From Thalassococcus arenae (GTDB taxonomy: Bacteria > Pseudomonadota > Alphaproteobacteria > Rhodobacterales > Rhodobacteraceae): a stretch of 64,000 nt of DNA. Location of the stretch: positions 2,151,001 through 2,215,000 of the forward strand of contig NZ_JAHRWL010000001.1 of NCBI RefSeq assembly GCF_019104745.1. Direction: 5' to 3'. Under the pieces are notes generated by a model that ran no database searches, was not told the DNA's origin, and saw only the letters and a program-made list of their open reading frames with translations. How positions within the stretch are numbered: position 1 is the stretch's first letter; each line of letters starts with the position of its first letter. The position numbers and the translations under genes are program-made. Of this stretch, positions 24,760-33,705 are shown in pieces.

Positions 24760-27261
24760 ATGAAAACCCATGTCAAAGCCCTGGTGGTCGGCGGCGGCGC
24801 CGTCGGCACCTCGATCGCCTATCACCTGGCCAAGGCCGGCTGGTCCGACGTGATGCTGCTGGAACGCGACGAGCTGACCAGCGGTTCGACATGGCACGCG
24901 GCGGGGCTTCTGCCGTATTTCAACATGTCCTACGCGACGACCCATATCCACGACTACTCGATCAAGTATTACAAGACGCTCGAGGAAGAGACCGGGCTGA
25001 ACGCCGGGTTCTTCGTCGTGGGCAACCTGCGCATGGCCCAGAGCCAGGCGCGCATGGACGAATACATGCTGTACGCCACCACGGCCGAAACCTGCGGCGT
25101 GCCGTATGAATGGCTGAGCCCGGCGCAGATCAAGGAACGCTATCCGCTGGTGCGCACCGATGATCTGAAGGGCGCGATCTATCACCCGACCGACGGCTAC
25201 ATCAACCCGGCCGACGTCACGATGGCGATGGCCAAGGGTGCGCGCCAGCGCGGCGTGATGATCGAACGCCGGTGGCAGGTCGACGGCTATGCCTGGACCG
25301 GCGATCACTGGGACGTCACGGTGACCCGGATGGTCGAGAAGGGCGGCAACCTGGTCGCGTCCGACGAACAGGTGGTGATCCACGCCGAACACGTGGTCAC
25401 AGCAACCGGCAACCACGCGCAGCGCACCGCGCGCCTTTTGGGGATCAAGATCCCCGCGATCCCGGTCGAACACCAGTACATCGTCACCGAACCCGACCCG
25501 GCGCTGGTGGAATGGCGCAAGACCAACCCCCAGCACCCCGTCCTGCGCGATGCCGACGCCAAGTGGTATGTGCGCGAGGAACGCGGCGGCTGGATCCTGG
25601 GGCCCTACGAGCGCAACGCGCCGGCGCGTTTCCTGTATGACGTGCCCGACAGTTTCCGCGCCGACCTCTTCCCGCTCGACCTGGAACGGATCGAAGAGGA
25701 ATACATGAGCATGATCCACCGCATCCCGTCTTCGGAAACGGTGGGGCTGAAGGACGATTTCAACGGCCCGATCTGCTATACGCCCGATGGCAACCCGCTG
25801 CTCGGCCCCGCGCCGGGTCTGCGCAACATGTGGCTGGCCGAGGGCTTTTCCTTTGGCATCACCGCCGCCGGCGGCACCGGCCACTACCTGGCGCAATTGA
25901 TGGTCGAGGGCGAGGCCGAAATCGACATGGCAAGCCTCGATCCCAAGCGCTACGGGTCGTGGATGACGACGGAGTACGCCGCGCGCAAGAACGAGGAGGC
26001 GTATGAGCACGTCTATATCCTGCACCATCCCGACGAGGAGCGCCCGGCCTGCCGGCCGCTGCGCACCGGCCCGGCCTATGACCGGCAAAAGGCTCTGGGC
26101 GCGCAGTTCGGCTGCGTGAACGGGTTCGAACGGCCCAATTATTACGGCCCGCTGGATGCGCCCGACAGCTTCGACCACGACGCCCGCAGCTTCCGCCGCG
26201 GCGGCTGGTGGCAATATGCGGTCGACGAGGCCAAGGCCGTGCGCGAAGGCGTGGGCCTGATCGACGCCACGGCGTTCACCAAGCACCGCCTGACCGGGCC
26301 GGGGGCGACCGCGTTCCTCGACTGGTTCACCTGCAACAAGCTGCCTCGCGTGGGCCGGATCAACCTGACCTATGCGCTGACGGATCACGGCACGACGCGC
26401 ACCGAATACACCATCGTGCGCGAGGGTGAGGACGACTACTATCTGGTTTCGGCCGGGGCCTGGACGGCCTACGATCAGGATTTCCTTTACAAGGCCATCG
26501 CCGACAAGGAAGAGGCGTTCGGTCGGATCAACGCCGAAGACGTGACCACCCGCTGGGGCGTCTTCGCCATCGCCGGGCCGAAAACGCGCGACGTGCTGAA
26601 CGAACTGGTCAAGGATGCCGATCCCGCGACGGTCCTGTCGAACAAGCGCTTTCCCTGGCTGACAATGCGCAACATCGAACTGGGCATGTGCCCGGTCAAG
26701 GCGATCCGCGTCGCCTATACCGGCGAATTGGGTTGGGAATTGCACCATCCGATCGAGATGCAGAATTACCTCTGGGACCGGTTGATGGAGGCCGGTGCCA
26801 AGCACGGGATGAAGCTGGTGGGCGCGCGGGCGCAGAACTGGCTGCGGCAGGAAAAGTCGTATCGCGCCTTCGGCACCGAACTGGGCCGCGACGCGACGCC
26901 GCTCGAGGCCGACCTGCCGCGCTTCGTCGACCTGGACAAGGACTTCCACGGCAAGGACCGCATGATCGCCACCGGCATCCGCGCCAAGTGCTGCACACTG
27001 CTGATCGACGGGCCCGACGATGCCGACCCCTGGGGCCGCGAGGCGCTCTATACGGCCGATGGCACCCGCGTCGGGCGCCTGACCTCGGGGGGCTATTCGG
27101 TGCATTTCGGCAAGTCGATCGGCATGGGCTATGTCAAACCCGAACTGGCGGTCGAAGGGACCAAGCTCAAGGTCAGGATGTTCGATCGGCTTTGGGATGC
27201 GACCGTCACCTGCGACAGTCCCTACGATCCCGGCAACGAGACGATCCGCAAGGACGGCTGA
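24760..27261 (+). CDS. FAD-dependent dimethylglycine/sarcosine dehydrogenase-like enzyme with GcvT domain
   Basis: A two-domain flavoenzyme of 833 residues predicted to N-demethylate dimethylglycine or a related methylamine and pass the one-carbon unit to tetrahydrofolate. The N-terminal DAO domain has VVGGGAVGTSIAYHLAKAG and SGSTWHAAGLLP, where His46 is the likely covalent FAD site. The domain ends around residue 390 (GFSFGITAAGGTGHYLAQ). The C-terminal aminomethyltransferase-like half carries LIDATAFTKHRLTGPGA, WGVFAIAGPKTRDVL, YTGELGWELHHP and GYVKPEL. The exact substrate is uncertain; sarcosine dehydrogenase is the main alternative. AGACGGAGC precedes ATG 24760. Confidence 0.85.
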   Translation: MKTHVKALVVGGGAVGTSIAYHLAKAGWSDVMLLERDELTSGSTWHAAGLLPYFNMSYATTHIHDYSIKYYKTLEEETGLNAGFFVVGNLRMAQSQARMDEYMLYATTAETCGVPYEWLSPAQIKERYPLVRTDDLKGAIYHPTDGYINPADVTMAMAKGARQRGVMIERRWQVDGYAWTGDHWDVTVTRMVEKGGNLVASDEQVVIHAEHVVTATGNHAQRTARLLGIKIPAIPVEHQYIVTEPDPALVEWRKTNPQHPVLRDADAKWYVREERGGWILGPYERNAPARFLYDVPDSFRADLFPLDLERIEEEYMSMIHRIPSSETVGLKDDFNGPICYTPDGNPLLGPAPGLRNMWLAEGFSFGITAAGGTGHYLAQLMVEGEAEIDMASLDPKRYGSWMTTEYAARKNEEAYEHVYILHHPDEERPACRPLRTGPAYDRQKALGAQFGCVNGFERPNYYGPLDAPDSFDHDARSFRRGGWWQYAVDEAKAVREGVGLIDATAFTKHRLTGPGATAFLDWFTCNKLPRVGRINLTYALTDHGTTRTEYTIVREGEDDYYLVSAGAWTAYDQDFLYKAIADKEEAFGRINAEDVTTRWGVFAIAGPKTRDVLNELVKDADPATVLSNKRFPWLTMRNIELGMCPVKAIRVAYTGELGWELHHPIEMQNYLWDRLMEAGAKHGMKLVGARAQNWLRQEKSYRAFGTELGRDATPLEADLPRFVDLDKDFHGKDRMIATGIRAKCCTLLIDGPDDADPWGREALYTADGTRVGRLTSGGYSVHFGKSIGMGYVKPELAVEGTKLKVRMFDRLWDATVTCDSPYDPGNETIRKDG

Positions 27262-27271
27262 CGGCGGACCG

Positions 27272-27297
27272 GCGTATTTGCGAAAGAGAAGAAGGGC
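27272..27297 (+). repeat. Intergenic repeat, copy 2
   Basis: GCGTATTTGCGAAAGAGAAG and its continuation match 12902-12927 at about 23 of 26 positions. It lies 10 nt after the dehydrogenase stop codon. I associate such sequences with recurring intergenic spacers in Rhodobacteraceae, but cannot verify copy number here. Confidence 0.55.
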
Positions 27298-27359
27298 ATC
27301 GGTTGGTTGCAACCGGCGCCCCGTGCCTTAGCTTGGCTTTGAACCGCAAGGAGGGACAC

Positions 27360-27809
27360 ATGACACTTAAGGTCTACCTATCTGGCGAGATCCACACCGA
27401 CTGGCGCGAACAGATCGTTGCGGGGGCCAAGGGGCTGGATGTGGCCTTTGACGGTCCGGTCACCGATCACGCGGCTTCGGACGATTGCGGCGTGGCGATC
27501 CTGGGCAACGAACCCGACAAGTACTGGCACGACCACAAGGGCGCGATGGTCAACGCGATCCGCACCCGCAAGGGCATCGCCGATGCCGATGTCGTGGTCG
27601 TGCGCTTCGGCGACAAGTACAAGCAGTGGAACGCGGCTTTCGATGCCGGAATGGCCGCGGCGATGGGCAAGTCGCTGATCGTCCTGCAGCCGCCCGAACA
27701 CGACCACGCGCTCAAGGAGGTCGACGCCGCGGCGCTCGCGGTGGCGCGCACGCCGGACCAGGTGGTGCAGATCCTGCGCTATGTCCTCACCGGTGCGCTG
27801 CCGTCCTGA
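27360..27809 (+). CDS. YtoQ-family protein
   Basis: A 149-residue protein beginning MTLKVYLSGEIHTDWREQI, the YtoQ family signature, followed by VAILGNEPDKYWHDHKGAMVNAIRTRK and FDAGMAAAMGKSLIVLQP. The pattern is that of a small nucleoside-deoxyribosyltransferase-like Rossmann fold, but no function is established. AAGGAGGG gives a strong ribosome-binding site before ATG 27360. It lies 98 nt after the flavoenzyme and converges on the glutathione S-transferase gene. Confidence 0.85.
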   Translation: MTLKVYLSGEIHTDWREQIVAGAKGLDVAFDGPVTDHAASDDCGVAILGNEPDKYWHDHKGAMVNAIRTRKGIADADVVVVRFGDKYKQWNAAFDAGMAAAMGKSLIVLQPPEHDHALKEVDAAALAVARTPDQVVQILRYVLTGALPS

Positions 27810-27839
27810 TCTTCTTCGGTTCTGAAATATCCCGGGGGT

Positions 27840-27858
27840 GTGGGGGCAGCGCCCCCAC
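27840..27858. terminator. Hairpin between convergent genes
   Basis: GTGGGGGC (27840-27847) pairs perfectly with GCCCCCAC (27851-27858) across loop AGC, preceded by ATCCCGGGGGT. It lies between the convergent stops of the YtoQ and GST genes. Without a T-tract the terminator role is positional inference. This G-rich hairpin looks like a common Rhodobacteraceae intergenic element. Confidence 0.45.
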
Positions 27859-27870
27859 TGTCCCGCGGTC

Positions 27871-28572
27871 TCAGCCCTCGCGCGGCGGGGTCACCAGACC
27901 CTTCTGCACCGCCGGGCGGTTGAGGAACCGCTCCAGGTAGGCCACCGCGTTGGGATGGTCGGCCCAACCGGTGACCTCGCGCGCACCGTAGAAATCCAGC
28001 GACCGCAGCCAGGGTGCCAGCGCGATATCGGCGATCGAATAGTCGCCGGCGATCCAGTCACGCCCGTCCAGCGCGGTTTCCACGACATTGAGCAGACGCT
28101 TCGCCTCGGCGACGTATCGGTCGCGCGGGCGGGGGTCCTCGATCTCCTTTCCGGCGAATTTCCAGAAAAAGCCCAGTTGCCCGAACATCGGCCCGACCCC
28201 GCCCATCTGGAACATCAGCCACTGGATGACCTGCGCCTTGTCGGCCGCTGTGCTTCCGATCAGCTTGCCGGTCTTCTCGGCCAGGTAGATCAGGATCGCG
28301 CCGGATTCGAAAAGCGCAAGCGGCGCGCCGTCCGGCCCGTCAGGGTCGATGATGGCGGGGATCTTGTTGTTGGGGTTGAGGCTGAGGAATTCGGGGCTCT
28401 TGACGTCGGCATCAGACAGCGTGACGCGGTGGGCCTCGTAGGGCAGGCCCAGTTCCTCGAGTGCGATCGACGCCTTGACGCCGTTCGGGGTGGGGAAGGA
28501 ATAGAGCTGAATGCGGTCGGGATGCCGGGCGGGCCAGCGCCGGGAGATCGGGTGCGTCGCGATATCGAACAT
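27871..28572 (-). CDS. Glutathione S-transferase (YfcG/Ure2p-like disulfide-bond oxidoreductase type)
   Basis: A GST of about 233 residues. The thioredoxin-like N-terminal domain contains [39 protein letters not shown] (cis-Pro) and [16 protein letters not shown] (Glu-Ser glutathione-binding motif). The C-terminal helical domain has [14 protein letters not shown] with the conserved N-capping Asp. The TPNG-containing active loop places it near YfcG, which reduces disulfides with glutathione. The start is uncertain between ATG 28572 and ATG 28596; the inner one follows AAAGG at a reasonable distance. Confidence 0.88.
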   Translation of the reverse strand: MFDIATHPISRRWPARHPDRIQLYSFPTPNGVKASIALEELGLPYEAHRVTLSDADVKSPEFLSLNPNNKIPAIIDPDGPDGAPLALFESGAILIYLAEKTGKLIGSTAADKAQVIQWLMFQMGGVGPMFGQLGFFWKFAGKEIEDPRPRDRYVAEAKRLLNVVETALDGRDWIAGDYSIADIALAPWLRSLDFYGAREVTGWADHPNAVAYLERFLNRPAVQKGLVTPPREG

Positions 28573-28727
28573 CGGATCGTTGCCTTTCGGTTGCATCTTT
28601 CAGGGGAGAGATAGGCGGATTTTCCCGGTTTCTCAGGATTTGTCCTTGTGCGATTGCGCAAAGCACATGTTTGATCATGTTCGAGCCGGGTGGGACACCG
28701 GCCAAAGCCAACACGTGGGGAACCAGT

Positions 28728-29156
28728 ATGATTCAGGAATTCAAGGACTTCATCGCCAAGGGCAATGTCATGGACATGGCCGTCGGCATCATCATCGGCG
28801 CCGCGTTCACCGCGATCGTGACGTCTTTGGTCGGCGATCTGATCAACCCGATCATCGGTTTGTTCACGGGCGGGGTCGATTTCACCAACAACTACGCCGT
28901 TCTGTCGGGCGAGGTGGCGGCGGGCGCAAGCCTCGAGGCGGCGCGCGAAGCGGGCGCTGCGGTCTTCGCCTACGGTGCCTTCCTGATGGCCGTGATCAAT
29001 TTCCTGATCATCGCCTTCGTCGTCTTCCTGCTGGTCAAGATGGTCAACCGGGTCAAGGCCGCGGCAGAGAAGCCCCAAGAGGTCGCGCCCGAAGGCGAGA
29101 CCGGCCCGTCGGAACTGGACATCCTGATGGAGATCCGCGACGCGCTGAAGCGCTGA
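28728..29156 (+). CDS. mscL: Large-conductance mechanosensitive channel
   Basis: Emergency osmotic release valve of the inner membrane, 142 residues. The N-terminal amphipathic helix [20 protein letters not shown] is followed by the pore helix [23 protein letters not shown] periplasmic loop, the second helix ([20 protein letters not shown]) and a charged C-terminal bundle ([15 protein letters not shown]) complete the family architecture. ATG 28728 gives the canonical MscL N terminus; the in-frame codon at 28671 would add an unrelated extension. Confidence 0.96.
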   Translation: MIQEFKDFIAKGNVMDMAVGIIIGAAFTAIVTSLVGDLINPIIGLFTGGVDFTNNYAVLSGEVAAGASLEAAREAGAAVFAYGAFLMAVINFLIIAFVVFLLVKMVNRVKAAAEKPQEVAPEGETGPSELDILMEIRDALKR

Positions 29157-29182
29157 GCGCAAAAAACAAAAGCGAGGGACGG

Positions 29183-29211
29183 GGGCGCCGCGGCAAGCGG
29201 CGCCCTTTTTT
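29183..29211 (+). terminator. Rho-independent terminator after mscL
   Basis: GGGCGCCGC (29183-29191) pairs perfectly with GCGGCGCCC (29197-29205) across loop GGCAA, followed by six T residues (29206-29211). It sits between convergent mscL and ald. Confidence 0.88.
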
Positions 29212-29215
29212 CGTG

Positions 29216-30334
29216 TCAGCCTTTCAGCGCGACTTGCGGCGACACCACGTCGATCCCCAGGGCCTTGCCGACGGCATAATAGGTCAGCTTGCCGGCATGG
29301 ACGTTCAGACCGTTCATCAGGTGCGGATCGTCAAGGCAGGCTTGGCGCCAACCCTTGTCGGCCAGGGCCAGCATGAAGGGCATCGTGGCGTTGCCAAGCG
29401 CGATGGTCGAGGTGCGCGCCACTGCGCCGGGCATGTTGGCGACACAGTAGTGCATGATCCCGTCGACTTCGTAGACCGGATCGGCATGGGTGGTCGCCTT
29501 GGACGTTTCGAAACAGCCGCCCTGGTCGATCGCGACGTCGACCAGCACCGCGCCGGGCTTCATCGTGGCCAGTTGCGCGCGCGAGATCAGCTTGGGCGCC
29601 GCGGCGCCGGGGATCAGCACCGCACCGATCACCATGTCGGCCTCGCGGATCAGTTCGGCGGTGGCACCGGCGGTGGAGTAGCGGTTCTTGAACTGGCGCC
29701 CGAACACGTCGTCCAGATAGCGCAGTCGCGGCAGCGAGCGGTCCAGGATGGTGACATCGGCGCCCATCCCGGCGGCGATCTTGGCGGCATGCGTGCCGAC
29801 GACGCCGCCGCCGATCACCACGACATTGGCAGGGCCCACGCCCGGCACGCCGCCCATCAGAACGCCGCGCCCGCCATTGGCCTTTTGCAGCGTCCAGCTG
29901 CCCACCTGAGGTGCCAGGCGCCCGGCGACTTCGGACATCGGTGCCAGCAGAGGCAGGCCGCCGCGGTCGTCGGTCACGGTTTCATAGGCGATGCAGGTGG
30001 CGCCCGAAGCCAGCAGGTCACGGGTTTGGTCCGGATCGGGGGCCAGGTGCAGGTAGGTGAACAACACCTGGCCTTCGCGCAGCATCTTGCGTTCGACCGC
30101 TTGGGGTTCCTTGACCTTCACGATCATGTCGGCACTGGCAAAGATTTCCTGGGCGGTGTCGGCAAGGCGCGCGCCGGCGTCGACATAATCGGCATCGGTG
30201 AACCCGGCCCCGGCTCCGGCGCCTTTCTGCACGATCACGTCGTGACCGTGGGCCACTGCTTCCTGTGCGGCGTTGGGCGTCAGGCCGACGCGAAACTCCT
30301 GGGGTTTGATTTCTGTCGGGCAGCCGATCAGCAT
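29216..30334 (-). CDS. ald: Alanine dehydrogenase
   Basis: NAD-dependent interconversion of L-alanine with pyruvate and ammonia; 372 residues, the usual length. Motifs: MLIGCPTEIKPQEFRVGLTP (N-terminal substrate site), KVKEPQAVER (catalytic Lys), FTYLHLAPD (catalytic His), VVVIGGGVVGTHAAKIAAGM (NAD loop), VDVAIDQGGCFETS and NMPGAVARTSTIALGNAT. The start at ATG 30334 gives the canonical N terminus. It is divergently transcribed from an Lrp/AsnC regulator, the usual arrangement for alanine-responsive control. Confidence 0.97.
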   Translation of the reverse strand: MLIGCPTEIKPQEFRVGLTPNAAQEAVAHGHDVIVQKGAGAGAGFTDADYVDAGARLADTAQEIFASADMIVKVKEPQAVERKMLREGQVLFTYLHLAPDPDQTRDLLASGATCIAYETVTDDRGGLPLLAPMSEVAGRLAPQVGSWTLQKANGGRGVLMGGVPGVGPANVVVIGGGVVGTHAAKIAAGMGADVTILDRSLPRLRYLDDVFGRQFKNRYSTAGATAELIREADMVIGAVLIPGAAAPKLISRAQLATMKPGAVLVDVAIDQGGCFETSKATTHADPVYEVDGIMHYCVANMPGAVARTSTIALGNATMPFMLALADKGWRQACLDDPHLMNGLNVHAGKLTYYAVGKALGIDVVSPQVALKG

Positions 30335-30380
30335 GACGAGCACTCCTCCTGTGTTGGTGTCTGAGTGCCACAGCGCGTTT

Positions 30381-30407
30381 GCAATTTCTGTGCAATTCTG
30401 ATGCAAT
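30381..30407. promoter_or_regulatory. Three GCAAT repeats spaced by exactly 11 bp in the ald/lrp gap
   Basis: GCAAT occurs at 30381-30385, 30392-30396 and 30403-30407, each preceded by T (TGCAAT). The spacing equals one helical turn, so all three face the same side of the DNA. The array lies 47-73 nt upstream of the ald ATG, a sensible place for a multimeric Lrp-type activator to bind. Confidence 0.5.
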
Positions 30408-30420
30408 GAACGGGGTTTTC

Positions 30421-30446
30421 TGTGCGAAATCTTCGAAGATCGCACA
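30421..30446. promoter_or_regulatory. Palindromic site in the leader of the Lrp-type gene
   Basis: ATCTTCGAAGAT (30429-30440) is a perfect 12-bp palindrome, flanked by TGTGCG (30421-30426) and CGCACA (30441-30446), which extend the dyad with a 2-nt offset. It lies 20-46 nt before the regulator's GTG start, a likely autoregulatory operator. Confidence 0.5.
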
Positions 30447-30466
30447 TCAAGGCGAAAGGATCGTGC

Positions 30467-30925
30467 GTGGCTTTGGATGAAATCGACCGGCGCATCCTGC
30501 GCGCCCTGCAAAAACACGGGCGGATGTCGAATGCCGACCTGTCCGAGCAGGTCAACCTGTCGCCCTCGGCTTGTCATCGGCGGGTTCAGCGCCTTGAGGA
30601 TGACGGGCTGATCCGCGACTACGTGGCGCTTGTCGATGCGCGCAAGCTGGGTCTGCCCGCAACCGTGTTCGTCGAGATCAAGCTGAGTGCCCAGGCCGAC
30701 GAGGTGCTGGACGCCTTCGAAAAGGCGGTGGCCCGGGTGCCCGCCGTGCTGGAATGCCACCTGATGGCGGGAACGGCGGATTACATCCTCAAGGTCGTCG
30801 CCGAGGATACCGAGGATTTCGCCCGCATTCACCGGCAATACCTGACCCGCCTGCCGGGTGTGGCCCAGATGCAGTCCAGTTTCGCCCTGCGGACGGTCTT
30901 CAAGACCACCGCGCTGCCAGTCTGA
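30467..30925 (+). CDS. Lrp/AsnC-family transcriptional regulator
   Basis: A 152-residue feast/famine regulator. The N-terminal HTH is LDEIDRRILRALQKHGRMSN through LSPSACHRRVQRLEDDGLI; the C-terminal RAM ligand-binding domain includes FVEIKLSAQ, VLECHLMAGTADYILKVV and LPGVAQMQSSFALRTV. The GTG start at 30467 follows AAAGGA at 6-nt spacing; GTG 30422 would add 15 residues and overlap the palindrome. Divergence from ald makes it the likely alanine-responsive activator of ald (AldR-like), an inference from position. Confidence 0.9.
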   Translation: MALDEIDRRILRALQKHGRMSNADLSEQVNLSPSACHRRVQRLEDDGLIRDYVALVDARKLGLPATVFVEIKLSAQADEVLDAFEKAVARVPAVLECHLMAGTADYILKVVAEDTEDFARIHRQYLTRLPGVAQMQSSFALRTVFKTTALPV

Positions 30926-31013
30926 CCGGGTACTACCTGCCTGATTTTATTTCAATTGTTCGGATTTCTTCGGCACCGGATCAGGCCAGTTTTACAGAAA
31001 TGTAGAGCTCCGC

Positions 31014-32039
31014 GTGGCAGTGCTTGGCGTCATGGTTGCGTCATTCACCATAGAAGCGCGGGACAACGAATTCGCGGTCGCGACGGGCAGCAATGTCAAT
31101 TCGTCGCCGGGACGGTCGCGTTTCGACTATCCGCCGAACAGCACCAGGGATCTGGTCATCACGACCAAGGATGGCGATCCGGATCCGCGCCTGTTCGAGG
31201 TGGGCGATGTCTACGAAGTGACGTGGGCGGGCAGTGGCGGCGGGGGGACGATCGTGAACGCGGTCGTCATCCGCAGCGACATGGCACCGGGCGGGGGCGG
31301 CGGCGCGATCGTCTTCGAAGGCACCGATGAAAACGGCGATCTGGCGCACGTGGTCTGGTCGCCGGACTTTGATCTCGAGAACTGGTACTGGACCAATTTC
31401 AACCCCTCGGCCGAACCCGAATTCTACACCACCGACCAGAACGCCAGCTACGAGCACAGCTATGTCTGCTTCGAAAGAACCGTTCCATTGCACACGCCGA
31501 CCGGCCTGACCGCGGCCGGACGGTTGAAAGTCGGCGACCGGGTGTGCACTTGGGGCGGTTCGGCCCGCGCGGTGCGCTGGATCGGCCGGAAAAAGGTATC
31601 GCGTGAAGGCGGCGTTGCGGTGATCCGTTTCGACCGCGGTGCGATCGGCAATTTCGCCCCGATCAAGCTGTCGCCGCAACACCGTGTTCTCATCGCCACC
31701 GACAGCACCGCCGAATCCCACGGCAGTCGCGACGTCCTGGTGCCCGCGATCAGCCTGGTCGATGGCCAAAAGGTGCGTGCGGTGACACGCAAGCAGGTGG
31801 TGTTCGTGCACATCCTTCTGGACAGGCATGACATTCTCATTGCCGCCGGTGCCCCCTGCGAAAGCCTGTTGCTCGGGGCGCAGACCGAACTGGTGCTGGG
31901 TGCGGCGCAGACGCGGGAACTGGCGCAACTGACCGGTCCCGAGGGCATGGTGCCCTGCTATCCGATCTTGCGCCGTCGCGAGGCGCAGTCCCTGGCCGCC
32001 GCACGGGCCGTCCCCGAACGCGACGCAGCCTTGATGTAG
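31014..32039 (+). CDS. Hint-domain (hedgehog/intein-type) protein
   Basis: A protein of up to 341 residues. The N-terminal half (1-150) is a Gly-rich, acidic, probably secreted region unlike anything I recognise. The C-terminal half starts at Cys152 (SYVCFERTVPLHTPTGLTAA), the N-splicing-block pattern, and continues with LSPQHRVLI (His223). These are typical of stand-alone Hint domains common in Rhodobacteraceae, which are thought to autocleave at the cysteine. No splicing partner follows, so cleavage rather than splicing is expected. GTG 31014 or ATG 31032 could be the start. Confidence 0.82.
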   Translation: MAVLGVMVASFTIEARDNEFAVATGSNVNSSPGRSRFDYPPNSTRDLVITTKDGDPDPRLFEVGDVYEVTWAGSGGGGTIVNAVVIRSDMAPGGGGGAIVFEGTDENGDLAHVVWSPDFDLENWYWTNFNPSAEPEFYTTDQNASYEHSYVCFERTVPLHTPTGLTAAGRLKVGDRVCTWGGSARAVRWIGRKKVSREGGVAVIRFDRGAIGNFAPIKLSPQHRVLIATDSTAESHGSRDVLVPAISLVDGQKVRAVTRKQVVFVHILLDRHDILIAAGAPCESLLLGAQTELVLGAAQTRELAQLTGPEGMVPCYPILRRREAQSLAAARAVPERDAALM

Positions 32040-32112
32040 GCGTTTGCGTGCGGTCATCGCCCGTTGCCGCCACCCCGGCAATCGGCCATGATTTGCCCGG
32101 GGAGACAGGCAC

Positions 32113-33696
32113 ATGGCCGATTGGGACCACATCATCGTCGGGGCCGGCAGCGCGGGTTGCGTGCTGGCCAAACGGCTGAGCGAGGCGGGCCGCCGGGTGC
32201 TGCTGCTCGAAGCGGGCGGGCGCGACAATTACCATTGGGTGCATATCCCGATGGGTTACCTGTATTGCATCGGCAATCCCCGCACCGACTGGATGTTCCG
32301 CACCGCCGAGGAACCGGGGCTGAACGGCCGGTCGCTGCTGTATCCGCGCGGCAAGGTCCTGGGGGGCTGTTCGTCGATCAACGGCATGCTCTACCTGCGC
32401 GGGCAGGCGGCGGATTACGATGGCTGGCGGCAGATGGGGCTGACCGGCTGGGGCTGGGACGACGTGCTGCCGTTCTTCAAGCGGTCCGAGGATTACGTTG
32501 ACGGTCCGTCCGACATGCATGGCGCGGGCGGCGAATGGCGGGTCGAGAACCAGCGCCTGCATTGGGACGTGCTGGACCACTGGATGGAAGCGGCGATGGC
32601 CGCGGGCCTGCCGCGGTCGGACGATTTCAACACCGGCGACAACGAAGGTGTGGGCTATTTCAAGGTCAACCAGCGCGATGGCTGGCGCACCAATACCGCC
32701 GGCGCCTTCCTGCGCAGCACCACGGGCGACTGCCTGCGGGTCGAGACAAAGGCGCAGGTGCGGCATCTGGAATTCGACGGCCGCCGTGTCAGCGGCGTCG
32801 CATACGATTGCGAGGGCGAAACCCGCTTTGCCCACAGCGCCGGCGAGGTGATCCTGTCGGCCGGCGCGATCGGCTCGCCGCATATCCTGCAACTGTCGGG
32901 GGTCGGTCCGGGCAAGATGCTGCAGGATCTCGGGATGGATGTGCGGCTGGACGCGCCCGGTGTCGGGGCCAACCTGCAGGACCATCTGCAACTGCGCTGT
33001 GCCTGGCGGCTCACCGGCGCCAAGACACTGAACACCTTGGCCGGTTCATGGCTCGGCAAGGCGCGCATCGGGCTGGAATACGCCTTGTTCCGCAGCGGCC
33101 CGATGTCGATGGCGCCGTCGCAACTGGGTGCTTTCGCCCGCTCGCGCGATGGGCTGGCGACGCCGGATCTCGAGTATCACGTGCAGCCGCTGTCGCTGGA
33201 CGCTTTCGGAGAGCCCTTGCACGATTTCCCCGCGATCACCGCCAGCGTCTGCAACCTGCGCCCCGAAAGCCGTGGCAGCGTGACGCTGGTATCGCCGGAT
33301 TGCCACATCGCGCCGCGCATCGCGCCGAACTACCTGTCGACCGAAGGCGACCGTCGCGTCGCGGTCGACGCGATCCGCCTGACCCGTCGCATCATGGCGC
33401 AGGCACCGATGGCCCGCTACGCCCCGCAGGAACTGCGCCCCGGTGACGCGCTGCAGACCGACGAGGAACTGGCCCATGCGGCGGGCGATATCGGCACGAC
33501 GATCTTCCACCCGGTCAGCACGGTCCGGATGGGCGTGGACCCGGACGCCCCGCTGGATGCGCAATTGCGCTTCAAGGGGTTGGACAACCTGCGCGTCGTG
33601 GATGCCAGCGTGATGCCGACGATCACCAGCGGCAACACCAACGCGCCGACGATCATGATCGCGGAAAAGGCGGCCGAGATGATCCTGAAGGGTTAG
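32113..33696 (+). CDS. GMC-family FAD-dependent oxidoreductase (choline/alcohol dehydrogenase type)
   Basis: A flavoprotein of 527 residues. HIIVGAGSAGCVLAKRLSE (FAD-binding loop), YPRGKVLGGCSSINGMLYLRG (GMC signature 1), GAIGSPHILQLSGVG (signature 2), the catalytic histidine in FHPVSTVRMG and the C-terminal SGNTNAPTIMIAEKAA are all present. Substrate is probably an alcohol or polyol; choline dehydrogenase itself is possible, but no bet genes accompany it. GGGGAGAC precedes ATG 32113. Confidence 0.9.
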   Translation: MADWDHIIVGAGSAGCVLAKRLSEAGRRVLLLEAGGRDNYHWVHIPMGYLYCIGNPRTDWMFRTAEEPGLNGRSLLYPRGKVLGGCSSINGMLYLRGQAADYDGWRQMGLTGWGWDDVLPFFKRSEDYVDGPSDMHGAGGEWRVENQRLHWDVLDHWMEAAMAAGLPRSDDFNTGDNEGVGYFKVNQRDGWRTNTAGAFLRSTTGDCLRVETKAQVRHLEFDGRRVSGVAYDCEGETRFAHSAGEVILSAGAIGSPHILQLSGVGPGKMLQDLGMDVRLDAPGVGANLQDHLQLRCAWRLTGAKTLNTLAGSWLGKARIGLEYALFRSGPMSMAPSQLGAFARSRDGLATPDLEYHVQPLSLDAFGEPLHDFPAITASVCNLRPESRGSVTLVSPDCHIAPRIAPNYLSTEGDRRVAVDAIRLTRRIMAQAPMARYAPQELRPGDALQTDEELAHAAGDIGTTIFHPVSTVRMGVDPDAPLDAQLRFKGLDNLRVVDASVMPTITSGNTNAPTIMIAEKAAEMILKG

Positions 33697-33705
33697 AGCG
33701 GCGGC

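Noticed and set aside
24760-27261. Assignment as DMSP demethylase DmdA
   Set aside because: DmdA is a single GcvT-like domain of about 360 residues. This protein has a full N-terminal FAD domain with a likely covalent flavin histidine.
24514-27312. Minus-strand open frame of 932 codons
   Set aside because: It is antisense to the dimethylglycine dehydrogenase-like gene and has no recognisable motif; a mirror frame of G+C-rich codons.
28671-28690. FNR-like site upstream of mscL
   Set aside because: TTGATCATGTTCGA matches only TTGA-N6-TCGA, one base off in the second half-site, with no oxygen-related gene context.
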